A stretch of 27,160 bases of DNA from Deltaproteobacteria bacterium (GCA_024277475.1 JAJRVC010000390.1:1-27160), one strand, 5' to 3'. Shown: positions 1-8,623, counted from the stretch's first letter. A program made the numbers and translations. The notes: generated from the letters alone by a model not told the origin.

Positions 1-225
1 ATAAAGCCACGGCGCACAGAGTCAGGACAACGGTCGTATACCAAAAAAGATGTCGAAATAATCCTTGAGATTAAACATCTGCTCCATGAAAAAAAATTCA
101 CAATTGACGGGGCCCGTAAATATATAAACGCTAAAGCCGCCGCTGAGTCCCCCGCCACTCGACGGTTCTTGGAGAATCTGAAAACGGAGCTGACAAACAT
201 CAGGAATTTGCTCGACGATAATTAG
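1..225 (+). CDS. MerR-family transcriptional regulator, C-terminal part (5' end outside window)
   Basis: The reading frame is open from base 1 to a TAG at 223-225 and gives 74 residues with no start, so the gene begins upstream of the window. The visible part begins with the end of a MerR-type winged helix: an RxxSGQRxYTKKDVEII pattern, then KHLLHEKKFTIDGARKYI, which matches the family segment in which the DNA-binding domain passes into helix 3-4. The last 25 residues are a short charged helix (RRFLENLKTELTNIRNLL), probably a dimerisation coiled coil, with no ligand-binding domain. Such short MerR proteins often follow pheT/ihfA in Desulfobacterota, just before a tRNA as here. That placement is from general knowledge, since the upstream genes are not visible. 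The target is unknown. Confidence 0.8.
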   Translation: MKPRRTESGQRSYTKKDVEIILEIKHLLHEKKFTIDGARKYINAKAAAESPATRRFLENLKTELTNIRNLLDDN

Positions 226-239
226 TTTGATGAAAATTA

Positions 240-268
240 TTGACAATCGTAAAAATTTGTCTTAATAG
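240..268 (+). promoter_or_regulatory. Predicted sigma-70 promoter of the tRNA-Gly gene
   Basis: A consensus -35 box TTGACA (240-245) and a -10-like box TAATAG (263-268) are separated by exactly 17 bases. Transcription would start near 275, about 15 bases before the mature tRNA 5' end, which suits a tRNA promoter. Confidence 0.65.
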
Positions 269-290
269 TTCTAAGTTAAACGGTAAATGG

Positions 291-366
291 GCGGGCATAG
301 CTCAGTTGGTAGAGTACAAGCTTCCCAAGCTTGGTGTCGCGAGTTCAAATCTCGTTGCCCGCTCCA
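291..366 (+). tRNA. tRNA-Gly, anticodon CCC, CCA tail encoded
   Basis: A complete 76-base cloverleaf is visible. The acceptor stem GCGGGCA pairs with TGCCCGC. The D arm is GCTC/GAGT with one G-T pair. The anticodon stem CAAGC/GCTTG encloses the seven-base loop TTCCCAA, which puts CCC at positions 34-36. The T arm is GCGAG/CTCGT around TTCAAAT. The discriminator T and an encoded CCA end at 366. The tRNA reads the GGG glycine codon. It lies between the MerR gene and rimP with its own promoter and a hairpin terminator about 150 bases downstream, so it is probably a separate transcription unit. Confidence 0.95.
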
Positions 367-512
367 GCACGAGATCGCCTTTTTCCTTATGTATGGGCCG
401 TGGTGGAATATGGTTGTATTGTGGGATGAACTTAACTTTTTCCTTATGGTTATTGGTATGAACAGATAAACTTTCTCGCTGTGCATCAATAAGGTCTACC
501 TGAAACATGAGG

Positions 513-540
513 AAACGGGCAATAGCCCGTTTTTGTGTTT
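513..540 (+). terminator. Rho-independent terminator between tRNA-Gly and rimP
   Basis: The stem AAACGGGC/GCCCGTTT (513-520 with 525-532) encloses the loop AATA and runs into the T-rich tract TTTTTGTGTTTT. It is the likely end of the tRNA transcript. It also argues against starting rimP at the upstream ATG (507), which would put the hairpin inside the coding sequence. Confidence 0.75.
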
Positions 541-563
541 TAAAGAGGAACGTTTGCAATACG

Positions 564-1082
564 GTGAAAACAAAGAAACATTATGTAAAAAAAGGGACCA
601 GGCCGGGAAACCGTCATCATCCACCTGTCAACGAACAAAAAGTTATTGACCAGGTCGAGACACTGGCCAAACCGGTGTGTGAGTCCGAGGGGCTGGAGCT
701 GATTTACGTTGAGTTTCAGCGAGAATCGGGGGGCAGAATACTGCGCCTGTATATAGACAAGCCCGATGGGATCAACATGCATGACTGCGTCAGTATCAGC
801 CGCCAGATGGGTGATATTATAGATGTCAATCTGGATGATATCGGGCCGTTCAATCTCGAAGTCACCTCGCCGGGGCAATCGCGTCCCTTGGCCTCAAAAG
901 AGGATTTTGAAAAATTTAAAGGGAACCGGATAAGAATAAAAACAAATCGATCGATTAACGGGCAAAAAATTTTTAAAGGCATCCTATTGGGAATTTCCGG
1001 CGGACGGGTAAACCTGCAACTTGGTGAACAAATCATTGCCATTCCCAATCAGGATATATTAAAAGCACGGCTTGCAGATTGA
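564..1082 (+). CDS. rimP: Ribosome maturation factor RimP
   Basis: RimP binds free 30S subunits and assists late maturation. The product is 172 aa from GTG 564. Hallmarks are the N-terminal alpha/beta domain (LELIYVEFQRE, then LRLYIDKPDG), CVSISRQMGDIIDV, and the signature LEVTSPGQSRPL (family form LEVSSPGxxRPL), followed by a C-terminal SH3-like beta domain. The frame is open up to ATG 507, but that start would place the terminator hairpin at 513-532 inside the gene and add an atypical extension. GTG 564, preceded by AGAGGAA at a slightly long spacing, is therefore preferred. The first 20 residues or so remain basic and unlike the core family, so the exact start is uncertain. rimP is first in the nusA-infB string. 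Confidence 0.93.
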   Translation: MKTKKHYVKKGTRPGNRHHPPVNEQKVIDQVETLAKPVCESEGLELIYVEFQRESGGRILRLYIDKPDGINMHDCVSISRQMGDIIDVNLDDIGPFNLEVTSPGQSRPLASKEDFEKFKGNRIRIKTNRSINGQKIFKGILLGISGGRVNLQLGEQIIAIPNQDILKARLAD

Positions 1083-1100
1083 ATGTCTCAAAAATACAAT

Positions 1101-1114
1101 CCCGCCGCGGCGGG
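1101..1114. repeat. Perfect 14-bp GC palindrome in the rimP-nusA gap
   Basis: CCCGCCGCGGCGGG reads the same on both strands and can form a 5-bp hairpin with a four-base loop. No T-run follows on either strand, so it is unlikely to be an intrinsic terminator. It could be an RNA processing or stability stem within the operon. A related GC stem (CGCCGC/GCGGCG) occurs at 22582-22595. Confidence 0.5.
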
Positions 1115-1183
1115 AAAAACAGGATTTATTTGAAATTTGAGTTTTAGCCTCGATGATAAACTAACTTTTAATGGAGCGATCTG

Positions 1184-2599
1184 ATGTTTGTCTCAGACAT
1201 AAAGCGTGTCGTTGAACAGGTTAGCCGGGATAGAGGTATTGACCGCGAAGTCCTTATCAGGGCTCTGGAAGAAGCTTTGCGATCTGCCGCCAGAAAAAAG
1301 TTCGGCAACAAACTGGATATCGAAGTTCAATATAATGATGAAAGCGGTGAGATTGAAGTATTCCAGTTTATGGAGGTAGCGGAAGAGGTCACCGAACCTG
1401 CTGTTCAGATCAGCCTTGAGGAAGGGCGGAAGCTGGATCCCGAATGCGAAGTCGGCGATAGCCTCGGCACCAAAATGGATGCCACCACCTTCGGCCGTAT
1501 CGCCGCACAGTCGGCCAAACAGGTCATCATCCAAAAAATGAAGGATGCCGAAAAAGATGCTGTCTATGCCAACTTCATTGACCGCAAGGGGGAGATTTTG
1601 AACGGCATCGTGCAGCGGATCGATCGGGGTGATATCATTGTAAACCTGGGTCACACCGAGGGGGTCGTTCCGTCCCGCGAACAGGTGCCAAGGGAATCGT
1701 ATCGCCGGGGCGATCGCATTCGGGCCTACATCCTGGACGTGCTGCATGATTCACGCGGCCCGCAAATTGTTCTTTCCAGGACGCATCCAAATTTTTTAAT
1801 TGACCTTTTCCGAACGGAAGTACCGGAAATCAGCGAAGGTATCGTAACCATTATGGGCGCTTCGCGCGAAGCTGGTGTGCGTGCAAAAATTGCGGTGGCT
1901 TCAAATAATTCCGACATAGATCCTGTCGGAGCTTGCGTGGGCATGAAGGGCAGCCGGGTGCAAAACGTCGTGCAGGAACTTCGGGGTGAAAAAATCGACA
2001 TCATTCCGTGGCATCTGGACCCGGCTAAATTCGTATGCAACGCACTGGCCCCCGCTGAGATTTCCAGGGTTATTATAGACGAAGACAACCGTTCGATGGA
2101 AGTCATTGTTCCTGACGAATATTTATCCATTGCCATCGGTAAAAAAGGACAGAACGTAAGGCTGGCATCCAAACTTTCCGGTTGGCATCTGGATGTAAAA
2201 AATGAAACCCGTTACAGTCAGGCTATGCAAATCGGTTATGACTCACTTGTGGCTCTGCCTGGAGTTGGAATCGGTTTAGCCGATGCATTATATGAGAGTG
2301 GGTTTTATTCGGCTGAAGAAATCAGCCGGGCAACCATCGAGGATTTGATTCAAATTAGAGGAATTGGGGAAGAAAAGGCCGAAAAACTTCTGGAAGCGGC
2401 ACGTAATGTGATTGCACAATCCGAAGCGGATACGGACGCTGAAACAGCTTCCAAGACTGCGGCGAACAATGAACACGGCGAAGAAGAAATCGCTCCGCAA
2501 ACCGCTGAAGACGAGGCCGATGGAATAGAAGATTCGCTGAAACCTGAACAGCCACAGGATAAAGCTGAACTGGATGAAGCTGGATCGGATGAAAAATAG
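1184..2599 (+). CDS. nusA: Transcription termination/antitermination factor NusA
   Basis: NusA binds RNA polymerase and modulates pausing, termination and antitermination. The product is 471 aa. The order is an N-terminal RNAP-binding domain (about 1-130), an S1 domain (about 135-200, from GEILNGIVQRID), and tandem KH domains with GxxG loops GMKG (253-256) and GKKG (319-322). A helix-hairpin-helix-like region follows (LPGVGIGLADAL about 358-369, IRGIGEEKAEKLL 391-403). The last 60 residues or so are a low-complexity acidic tail rich in E, D and A. There is one helix-hairpin-helix repeat region, not the two long acidic repeats of E. coli NusA. ATG 1184 follows GGAG at a good distance. infB starts 37 bases after the stop, so the two are probably co-transcribed. 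Confidence 0.97.
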   Translation: MFVSDIKRVVEQVSRDRGIDREVLIRALEEALRSAARKKFGNKLDIEVQYNDESGEIEVFQFMEVAEEVTEPAVQISLEEGRKLDPECEVGDSLGTKMDATTFGRIAAQSAKQVIIQKMKDAEKDAVYANFIDRKGEILNGIVQRIDRGDIIVNLGHTEGVVPSREQVPRESYRRGDRIRAYILDVLHDSRGPQIVLSRTHPNFLIDLFRTEVPEISEGIVTIMGASREAGVRAKIAVASNNSDIDPVGACVGMKGSRVQNVVQELRGEKIDIIPWHLDPAKFVCNALAPAEISRVIIDEDNRSMEVIVPDEYLSIAIGKKGQNVRLASKLSGWHLDVKNETRYSQAMQIGYDSLVALPGVGIGLADALYESGFYSAEEISRATIEDLIQIRGIGEEKAEKLLEAARNVIAQSEADTDAETASKTAANNEHGEEEIAPQTAEDEADGIEDSLKPEQPQDKAELDEAGSDEK

Positions 2600-2636
2600 A
2601 TCGATCGGGCAAATAAAGGAACCTTAGGGGGAAGTA

Positions 2637-5270
2637 ATGGCCAAGACCAGGGTTTATGAACTCGCCAGAGACCTTAATCTGACAAACCAAATTCTGCTGA
2701 ATAAGCTGAATGAACTTGATATCTCTGTCAAGAGTCATATGAGTTCTCTGGATGATGAAGCCGTTGCAAAAGTGAGAAACGTGATTTTTGGAAAAAAAGA
2801 AGCATCCATTGAGGAGACGCGCATAAAACCGACCGTCATTCGCAGACGCAGAAAAAAAGTGCCGGTAGAAGTCGTGCCCGAACCTACGCCGGATACAGTC
2901 GAAATAGCCGCGGAACAGGAGACGACTGAAGAAACTGTCGAGAGCAAAAAAGCTCCTGAGGAGCAAGAACCGATTGAAGCCGGTGCAGAGATAGAAACCG
3001 CTGATGAAAAGCCTGCTGAAGAGCTGAAAACAGTCGATTTGAAACCGGTGCAGAAAACGCCTGTAAGTAAAAAAACGCCGGCAGTTCAAGTGGAAACACC
3101 GGTGGCTCTTAAGGAAAAGAAGCCTAAAAAAGTTAAAAAAGAGGCCGCCGCCAAAATTATCCAACTGCCTGTAAAGCCAGTGAAAAAGTCTCCGACAAAG
3201 ATAGTCGTCACGCCTGAAAAGCCCAAAAGCAAGGTTACGCGGAGGCCGCCGCGTGCACCGGCCGCAAAACCGGGTGTTCCTCCACGGGAATTGCCATCCA
3301 AAGAAACCAAGAAAAAGAAATGGCGGCAGAAGCCTGACGAAGGGGTTGATGGAAACAAAAAATTCTTAAAAAAGAAGATTTCATTTCGTAAAAAATCGGT
3401 TATTGAGGGAGCAGCCCTGTACGGTAGCGGCTATAGAACCCGTAAACCACGCAAGGGTGCCAAAGGCAAAGTGGTTGCCACGGGACAAAAAACTCAAATC
3501 ACAACAGCCAAGGCCATCAAACGACGCATTAAAATCGATGATGCCATTGTTCTCTCCGAGTTGGCTAAAAGGATGGGAATTAAATCCGGTGAAATGATAA
3601 AAACCCTCATGGGCATGGGCGTTATGGCCACCGTCAATCAGAGCATCGACTATGATACCGCGGTTCTGGTTGCAACCGAATTTGATTATGAAGTGGAGCG
3701 CGCCGCCTTTGAAGAAGAAGAAATATTAAAACAGAAAACAGACGACCCGGAAAAATTGCAGGAACGACCACCGGTGGTTACCATCATGGGCCATGTGGAC
3801 CATGGCAAAACCTCCCTGCTCGATGTTATCCGCAAAAGCCACGTAACCGAGACCGAAGCCGGCGGCATTACGCAGCACATCGGTGCCTATCTTGTTGCCA
3901 CCGATAATGGTCAAATAGCATTTCTTGACACCCCCGGTCATGAGGCATTTACCGCCATGCGGGCCCGGGGCGCCAAGGTCACCGATATTGTCATTTTGGT
4001 TGTCGCCGCCGACGACGGCGTCATGCCCCAGACGATTGAAGCCATCAACCATTCCAAAGCGGCAGGTGTTCCGATTATTGTTGCAATCAATAAGATCGAC
4101 AAGGCAAATGCCGATCCCGAACGAGTCAAACGAGAACTGGCTGAGAACGGGTTAACCCCCGAAGATTGGGGGGGTGAAACTATCTTTATTCAAGTTTCTG
4201 CAAAACAGAAACAGGGCATTGCCGAACTGCTCGAAATGATTTCACTGCAATCTGAAGTATTGGAGCTGAAAGCCAACCCGGACAAGTTGGCGTTCGGCCA
4301 TGTGGTTGAAGCCAAAATAGATACCGGCCGCGGACCGGTCGCCACCGTTCTCGTACGAGACGGCACCTTGCGGAACGGAGATCCGATAGTATGCGGTATT
4401 CACTTTGGAAAAATCCGTGCCATGCTGGACGACAAGGGGGTTCAGGTCGCATCCGCCGGTCCTTCCATACCGGTTGAAATCCTGGGTTTGTCGGGTGTGC
4501 CCGTGGCCGGTGACGAGATGATTGCTCTCGACGATGAACGAAGCGCCAAACAGGTCAGTATGCACCGTACTCAAAGGCAGCGATCCAAAGAACTTGCCCA
4601 AACCAACCGAGTCAGCCTGGAAAATCTCTTTGAACAAATGCAGCAGGGCGAAATCAAAGACCTAAACCTTATACTCAAAGCGGATGTTCACGGCTCGATC
4701 GAGGCTCTCACCGAGGCTTTAACAAAGCTTTCCAATGAGGAAGTAAAAGTAAATATCGTGCATTCCGCCACTGGAACCGTTACCGAATCGGATATTCCCC
4801 TGGCGTCGGTATCCAATGCGATCATCTTCGGATTTAATGTGCGACCGACTCCCAAAGTTCAGGCAATTGCCGCCGAAGAAAATGTGGATATGCGCTTTTA
4901 CAATGTCATTTATGACGTCATCAAGGATGTCAAGGGTGCTATGGTGGGACTGATGGAGTCCACCTATGAAGAACATATTCTGGGCTCGGCGCAGGTTCGC
5001 GAGATATTTCAGATACCCAAAGTGGGCACCATCGCGGGTTGTCATGTGACCGATGGAAAAATTGAGCGGGGCCATAATATCCGCGTTATCAGAGATGGCG
5101 TTGTATTATATGAAGGCAAAAATTCCTCCCTGCGACGGTTTAAAGATGACGTTAAAGAAGTACAGGCCGGTTATGAATGCGGCATTGGAGTTGAGCATTT
5201 CAATGATATCAAAACCGGTGACGTCCTGGAGTGTTATTACCTGGAAGAAATCAGACCGGCGATCGAGTAA
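2637..5270 (+). CDS. infB: Translation initiation factor IF-2
   Basis: This GTPase brings initiator fMet-tRNA to the 30S subunit and promotes 50S joining. The product is 877 aa, in the usual range for long IF-2. An N-terminal IF2_N helical domain ([18 protein letters not shown], 1-50) is followed by a long Lys/Glu/Pro/Val-rich linker (about 60-270) and a second IF2_N-like module (about 300-350). The G domain carries G1 GHVDHGKT (385-392), G3 DTPGH (431-435), G4 NKID (485-488) and G5 SAK (521-523). Elongation-factor-like domain 2, domain 3 ([12 protein letters not shown]) and the fMet-tRNA-binding domain IV close the protein. ATG 2637 has an AGGGGG ribosome binding site. Confidence 0.98.
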   Translation: MAKTRVYELARDLNLTNQILLNKLNELDISVKSHMSSLDDEAVAKVRNVIFGKKEASIEETRIKPTVIRRRRKKVPVEVVPEPTPDTVEIAAEQETTEETVESKKAPEEQEPIEAGAEIETADEKPAEELKTVDLKPVQKTPVSKKTPAVQVETPVALKEKKPKKVKKEAAAKIIQLPVKPVKKSPTKIVVTPEKPKSKVTRRPPRAPAAKPGVPPRELPSKETKKKKWRQKPDEGVDGNKKFLKKKISFRKKSVIEGAALYGSGYRTRKPRKGAKGKVVATGQKTQITTAKAIKRRIKIDDAIVLSELAKRMGIKSGEMIKTLMGMGVMATVNQSIDYDTAVLVATEFDYEVERAAFEEEEILKQKTDDPEKLQERPPVVTIMGHVDHGKTSLLDVIRKSHVTETEAGGITQHIGAYLVATDNGQIAFLDTPGHEAFTAMRARGAKVTDIVILVVAADDGVMPQTIEAINHSKAAGVPIIVAINKIDKANADPERVKRELAENGLTPEDWGGETIFIQVSAKQKQGIAELLEMISLQSEVLELKANPDKLAFGHVVEAKIDTGRGPVATVLVRDGTLRNGDPIVCGIHFGKIRAMLDDKGVQVASAGPSIPVEILGLSGVPVAGDEMIALDDERSAKQVSMHRTQRQRSKELAQTNRVSLENLFEQMQQGEIKDLNLILKADVHGSIEALTEALTKLSNEEVKVNIVHSATGTVTESDIPLASVSNAIIFGFNVRPTPKVQAIAAEENVDMRFYNVIYDVIKDVKGAMVGLMESTYEEHILGSAQVREIFQIPKVGTIAGCHVTDGKIERGHNIRVIRDGVVLYEGKNSSLRRFKDDVKEVQAGYECGIGVEHFNDIKTGDVLECYYLEEIRPAIE

Positions 5271-5299
5271 GCGGCATTTAAGATTGGATCTTTTAATAG

Positions 5300-5328
5300 G
5301 AATAACTCAAAATAGAGGGGAGTTATTC
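5300..5328 (+). repeat. Inverted repeat (9-bp arms) after infB
   Basis: GAATAACTC (5300-5308) and GAGTTATTC (5320-5328) are exact reverse complements around an 11-base loop. No T-run follows, so this is a stem-loop in the infB-ylxP leader and not a standard terminator. Its role is unknown. Confidence 0.45.
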
Positions 5329-5385
5329 GTTATCTGTCATTCGAATCTTTTGCGGCGATGTTTGCAAAGCTTTAATGTGATCGAA

Positions 5386-5428
5386 ACCAATAACCATTAC
5401 AATTAACCAATAACTAATAACCAATAAC
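5386..5428 (+). repeat. Three copies of ACCAATAAC just before the DUF503 gene
   Basis: The nonamer ACCAATAAC occurs at 5386, 5406 and 5420, with related CTAATAACC between. The last copy ends five bases before ATG 5433, where a Shine-Dalgarno sequence would be expected and is absent. Confidence 0.6.
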
Positions 5429-5432
5429 TACA

Positions 5433-5720
5433 ATGGTTGTCGGAACCGGACTTATCACCTTGAGGCTGCATGATTGTCGTTCTTTAAAGGGCAAACGCAA
5501 AGTAGTCAAATCGATGATCAACAGATTGCGCAACAATTTTAATGCATCGGTGGCCGAAGTGGGCTCAAACGATATCTATCGGAAAGCGGAAATCGGCTTT
5601 TCACTGGTCAGTAACGATGCAGCGCTGATTAATTCTAAAATCGACAAGCTTTTCAACATGGCCGAAGATATGGGGCTGGCGGAAATAGTCGATACGGAAA
5701 TGGAAATAATTCATTTATGA
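5433..5720 (+). CDS. ylxP: DUF503 family protein (YlxP-like)
   Basis: This is a 95-aa protein of the DUF503/YlxP family, a small ferredoxin-like-fold protein that commonly sits between infB and rbfA. Its biochemical role is not firmly established, though association with ribosome biogenesis is assumed from context. The family pattern is clear: LITLRLHDCRSLKGKRKVVKS, then RNNFNASVAEVG and KAEIGFSLVSND. The ATG at 5433 has no purine-rich ribosome binding site, only an AATAACTACA sequence made of short repeats. The stop overlaps the rbfA start (ATGA), so the two are translationally coupled. Confidence 0.92.
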   Translation: MVVGTGLITLRLHDCRSLKGKRKVVKSMINRLRNNFNASVAEVGSNDIYRKAEIGFSLVSNDAALINSKIDKLFNMAEDMGLAEIVDTEMEIIHL

Positions 5721-6088
5721 TACCCTTTTCCCGGGCAGACAGGGTAAGCGGTTTAATTCAGGAAGTCCTGTCGGATTTGTTAAAAAAGGACATCCACGAT
5801 CCCCGTTTGAAAATGGCGACGATCACAAATGTAAAAATGTCGCGGGATTTGAAACTGGCCCGCATTTATTTTTCAATTTACGGTGACAGCAGTAAGGCGG
5901 AAGCTGCTGCCAAGGGTTTTGAAAGCGCACGCGGATTCATTAGACGAAGTCTTGCGAGAAAACTCAGCCTGCGCTATATGCCTGATTTAATTTTTTTTTA
6001 TGACGAATCTTTCGACTACGGATCTCATATTGATGAATTGTTGAAAAGAGTAATGACGGAAAATGGATCAGATAATCAATCAAATTAA
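5717..6088 (+). CDS. rbfA: 30S ribosome-binding factor RbfA
   Basis: RbfA is a KH-like factor for 30S maturation and 16S rRNA 5'-end processing. The product is 123 aa, the usual length. Diagnostic segments are RADRVSGLIQEVLSDLLKK, DPRLKMATITNVKMSRDLKLARIYFSIYG, the SARGFIRRSLARKLSLRYMPDLIFFYDES block, and the acidic/polar tail. The start overlaps the DUF503 stop by four bases. The 3' end overlaps nrnA by 26 bases, which suggests tight co-translation. Confidence 0.96.
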   Translation: MIPFSRADRVSGLIQEVLSDLLKKDIHDPRLKMATITNVKMSRDLKLARIYFSIYGDSSKAEAAAKGFESARGFIRRSLARKLSLRYMPDLIFFYDESFDYGSHIDELLKRVMTENGSDNQSN

Positions 6089-7034
6089 AAAGTCGCAACA
6101 TCTTTTGCTGGCCTCCCACTGCGACCCGGATGGAGATGCCGTCAGTTCTTTGCTGGCCATGGGGTTGGCCTTGGGCAAACTGGATAAAAAAGTTACCCTA
6201 TATAACGCCAACCCGATTCCGGCCGTCTATCGATTTCTGCCTTCAGTGGAGCGTATTGTCAGGCATATTAAAAAAGCAACAACCTATGATACGGCTCTCA
6301 TTCTGGATTGCGGCCACCTGGCACGGGTTGGTGAAGCACACACGGAAGTCCGTCAAATACCGGTCATCGTCAATATCGATCATCATGTCACAAATACCCG
6401 CTTTGGCAACATTCAATTCATCGACCCGACCGCCTGCTCCACTGCGGAAATCGTCTACTACTTGATAAAAGCTTTAAACGCTCCTATAGATAAAGCCATT
6501 GCAACGTCCATATACACCGGGATCTTGACCGATACGGGATCATTCCGGTTTTCAAATACCAACCAGGCCGCCTTTGCCATCAGCCAAGAGATGGTGCAAT
6601 ACGGGGTCAAACCTTATAATATTGCCCAACACGTATTTGGTACATACTCGCTGGGCCGTATAAAGCTCTTAAACCTGGCGCTGGATTCTATTGAAATTTC
6701 AGATAACGGTAAATTATCGATCATGACCCTTACCAATGCCATGTTTACGGAAACAGGAACCCAGCCGGAAGATGTCGATGGTATGATCAATTATGCCAGA
6801 CGGATTGAAGATGTCAAAGTGGCTGCCCTGATCCAGGAACAAAAAAACGGTAACACAAACACAGACGAGTTACGCAAATTTCATGTAAGTCTACGTTCCG
6901 ACGGAACTGTTGATGTGGCTGCCATCGCCGGCTCTTTTGGAGGCGGCGGGCATTCCAGTGCGGCGGGATTTCAGGTCGAAATGACCATGGCAAAATTAAA
7001 ATCTGAAATTATTACCCTGTCTAATGATTTGTGA
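6063..7034 (+). CDS. nrnA: DHH/DHHA1 phosphoesterase, NrnA-like (oligoribonuclease / pAp phosphatase)
   Basis: This is a bifunctional-type DHH family enzyme that degrades short oligoribonucleotides and may dephosphorylate 3'-phosphoadenosine 5'-phosphate. The product is 323 aa, typical of NrnA. Metal-binding motifs are SHCDPDGD (18-25), LDCG (81-84) and the DHH signature in NIDHH (DHH 106-108), with TDTGSF at 156-161. The C-terminal DHHA1 domain shows FGGGGHSSAAGF (292-303). The start lies 26 bases inside rbfA and the stop TGA shares a base with the truB ATG. This position, rbfA-nrnA-truB, is the widely conserved one. The relative use of nanoRNA and pAp as substrates cannot be told from sequence. 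Confidence 0.93.
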   Translation: MDQIINQIKKSQHLLLASHCDPDGDAVSSLLAMGLALGKLDKKVTLYNANPIPAVYRFLPSVERIVRHIKKATTYDTALILDCGHLARVGEAHTEVRQIPVIVNIDHHVTNTRFGNIQFIDPTACSTAEIVYYLIKALNAPIDKAIATSIYTGILTDTGSFRFSNTNQAAFAISQEMVQYGVKPYNIAQHVFGTYSLGRIKLLNLALDSIEISDNGKLSIMTLTNAMFTETGTQPEDVDGMINYARRIEDVKVAALIQEQKNGNTNTDELRKFHVSLRSDGTVDVAAIAGSFGGGGHSSAAGFQVEMTMAKLKSEIITLSNDL

Positions 7035-7960
7035 TGGTTGGCGACAAATTAAACGGGATTATCGTAATTGATAAGCCCGGGAATATCTCATCCGCCGGGG
7101 TTGTTAGATTTGTAAAAAAAACGCTCAACGCCGGGAAAGTAGGCCATGCCGGGACACTTGACCCATTTGCCGAGGGCGTACTCATATGTTGTCTGAATCA
7201 GGCGACTAGGATTGCAGGATTCTTACTGCACGATAAAAAAAAATACACTGCCGTACTCAAACTCGGAGAAGAAACGGATACCCAGGATTTTACCGGCACC
7301 ATTGTTTCAACCGGTAAGCCGGTTGATTTATCACCGCAAATCATAAAAAACGTTTTCAAAAAATTTGAAGGGGCCATTAAGCAGCTGCCGCCGGTTTATT
7401 CAGCATTAAAGCACAAGGGCGTTCCGCTTTATAAGCTGGCTCGCCGTGGCAAACCAATGCAAAAGCCGTCCAGGCGCGTACAAATTTACAACCTTACCAT
7501 ACAGGAAATTGCGCTGCCGCTTATTCGCTTTGAGGTAACATGTTCAGCCGGAACCTACATCCGCACATTGTGTGCGGACATCGGAAAATCCCTGGGCTGC
7601 GGCGGAGATCTCACCGCATTAAAACGGCTCGAAAGCAGCGGGTTTACACTGAACCAGGCAATTTCAATGCCCGAGCTTGAAAAGTTGAGAAACAGCACAA
7701 GGCTGCCGGACTGTATAATCCGCATGGCAGACGCTTTGCCGGACATGCCGCAATTTTGTGCCGATAACCAGCTGGCTGAAAAAATACGACATGGTAAAAT
7801 GATCTCAGACAGGGATCTGACAGGAACAAACAGCACCGACGGAATCCGAGACGTCGGTTCCGAAATAAAAATAGTTGACTGGGACGGAGATCTTATTGCA
7901 ATATTGAAATATAGCGAACCCGGACAGCGTCTGGAGTACCGCTGTGTGTTTTCCAAATAG
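7034..7960 (+). CDS. truB: tRNA pseudouridine(55) synthase TruB
   Basis: TruB isomerises U55 in the T-loop of tRNAs. The product is 308 aa from ATG 7034; a GTG one codon earlier is also possible. The catalytic aspartate lies in GHAGTLDP (Asp at 43), and the typical NGIIVIDKPGNISS start, CSAGTYIRTLCADIG motif and ALKRLESSGF follow. The C-terminal extension (about 240-308) has the position of a small PUA-like domain but is poorly conserved. The ATG overlaps the nrnA TGA, so translation is coupled. The gene is followed by a repeat-rich gap before rpsO. Confidence 0.96.
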   Translation: MVGDKLNGIIVIDKPGNISSAGVVRFVKKTLNAGKVGHAGTLDPFAEGVLICCLNQATRIAGFLLHDKKKYTAVLKLGEETDTQDFTGTIVSTGKPVDLSPQIIKNVFKKFEGAIKQLPPVYSALKHKGVPLYKLARRGKPMQKPSRRVQIYNLTIQEIALPLIRFEVTCSAGTYIRTLCADIGKSLGCGGDLTALKRLESSGFTLNQAISMPELEKLRNSTRLPDCIIRMADALPDMPQFCADNQLAEKIRHGKMISDRDLTGTNSTDGIRDVGSEIKIVDWDGDLIAILKYSEPGQRLEYRCVFSK

Positions 7961-7971
7961 GAAAAATACCT

Positions 7972-7998
7972 AATCCGGATAAACCGGATAAACCGGAT
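7972..7998 (+). repeat. Three tandem copies of a 9-base unit (AAACCGGAT)
   Basis: The unit AAACCGGAT appears three times head to tail (the first as TAATCCGGAT-like), directly after truB. It could vary in copy number between strains by slippage. No function is evident. Confidence 0.65.
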
Positions 7999-8004
7999 AA
8001 AATT

Positions 8005-8069
8005 GCCACAAAGGCATAAAGACACAAAGGGAGGCCTTTGGTTAATATTCATTTTTGTGTCTTGGTGGC
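8005..8069. repeat. Dispersed imperfect palindrome (GCCACAAAGGC... / ...TGTGTCTTGGTGGC)
   Basis: The left arm GCCAC...GACACAAA (8005-8028) and right arm TTTGTGTC...GGTGGC (ending 8069) are imperfect reverse complements. They enclose a small stem CAAAGG/CCTTTG (8025-8030 with 8035-8040). Sequences resembling the right arm recur at about 12481-12510 and, more degraded, at about 18653-18684 and 21079-21101. I recognise this as a widespread intergenic repeat type in environmental deltaproteobacterial DNA. Confidence 0.6.
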
Positions 8070-8129
8070 GAAAATGTTTCACTACAAAATGCACAATTAA
8101 GATATTAACAAGAGGAGGCAGAAAAAAAA

Positions 8130-8399
8130 GTGGCTTTCACAACCAGCGATAAAAAAAAACTAATCGAAAAATTCAAGTTGCATGAGTCTGATACGGGATC
8201 ACCGGAAGTTCAGGTTGGACTTTTAACCTACCGCATTTCCTATCTCACCGAGCACTTAAAGATTCACAAAAAGGATCATCATTCCCGCAGAGGTCTTCTG
8301 ATGCTGGTCGGCAGACGCCGGCGGCTGCTTAACTACGTCAAATATAAAGACGTAAATCGTTACCGCACAATTATTGAGACTCTGGGGTTAAAGAGATAG
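8130..8399 (+). CDS. rpsO: 30S ribosomal protein S15
   Basis: S15 is a primary 16S rRNA-binding protein of the central domain and also contacts 23S rRNA. The product is 89 aa, exactly the usual size. All family blocks are present: [48 protein letters not shown] and [12 protein letters not shown]. The start is GTG, supported by a strong GAGGAGG ribosome binding site at 8112-8118. pnp follows after 224 bases, the conserved rpsO-pnp pairing. Confidence 0.98.
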   Translation: MAFTTSDKKKLIEKFKLHESDTGSPEVQVGLLTYRISYLTEHLKIHKKDHHSRRGLLMLVGRRRRLLNYVKYKDVNRYRTIIETLGLKR

Positions 8400-8623
8400 G
8401 CAGCCGGCTGCAACCACTATAGGTCTTGAAACATTATCCCTTACAGATGAACCCCGAAGGTTTCGGCCGCTCGGTGGATCCTATGTTTGTAACTTTGGTG
8501 TATCGGTTTAGATCGACCGGACGCGTTCCGGCAGCAGGCGGCGTGCTGACGGCAACCGTTTGAAACTGTTTACAAAAAACGAACAGCTATACTTTCAACG
8601 TCGCATAAATCCAGGAGATAAAC
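8400..8623 (+). promoter_or_regulatory. Structured rpsO-pnp intergenic leader
   Basis: This 224-base gap contains several short stems on the + strand: the palindrome GCAGCCGGCTGC right after the rpsO stop (8400-8411), CCGAA/TTCGG (8454-8458 with 8462-8466), CCGGA/TCCGG around a five-base CGCG-containing loop near 8518-8533, and CAGCA/TGCTG around 8532-8549. In E. coli this interval is a processed hairpin leader through which PNPase autoregulates. A similar role here is inferred from position and stem density only. Confidence 0.35.

Noticed and set aside
240..559. Several short open frames on both strands around the tRNA
   Set aside because: They cross the tRNA and terminator, have no ribosome binding sites and resemble no family.
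507..563. Upstream ATG extension of rimP
   Set aside because: It would run through the hairpin and T-run at 513-540 and add residues not typical of RimP; GTG 564 fits better.
1101..1114. Terminator between rimP and nusA
   Set aside because: The palindrome lacks a T-run on either strand, and the two genes belong to a conserved operon.
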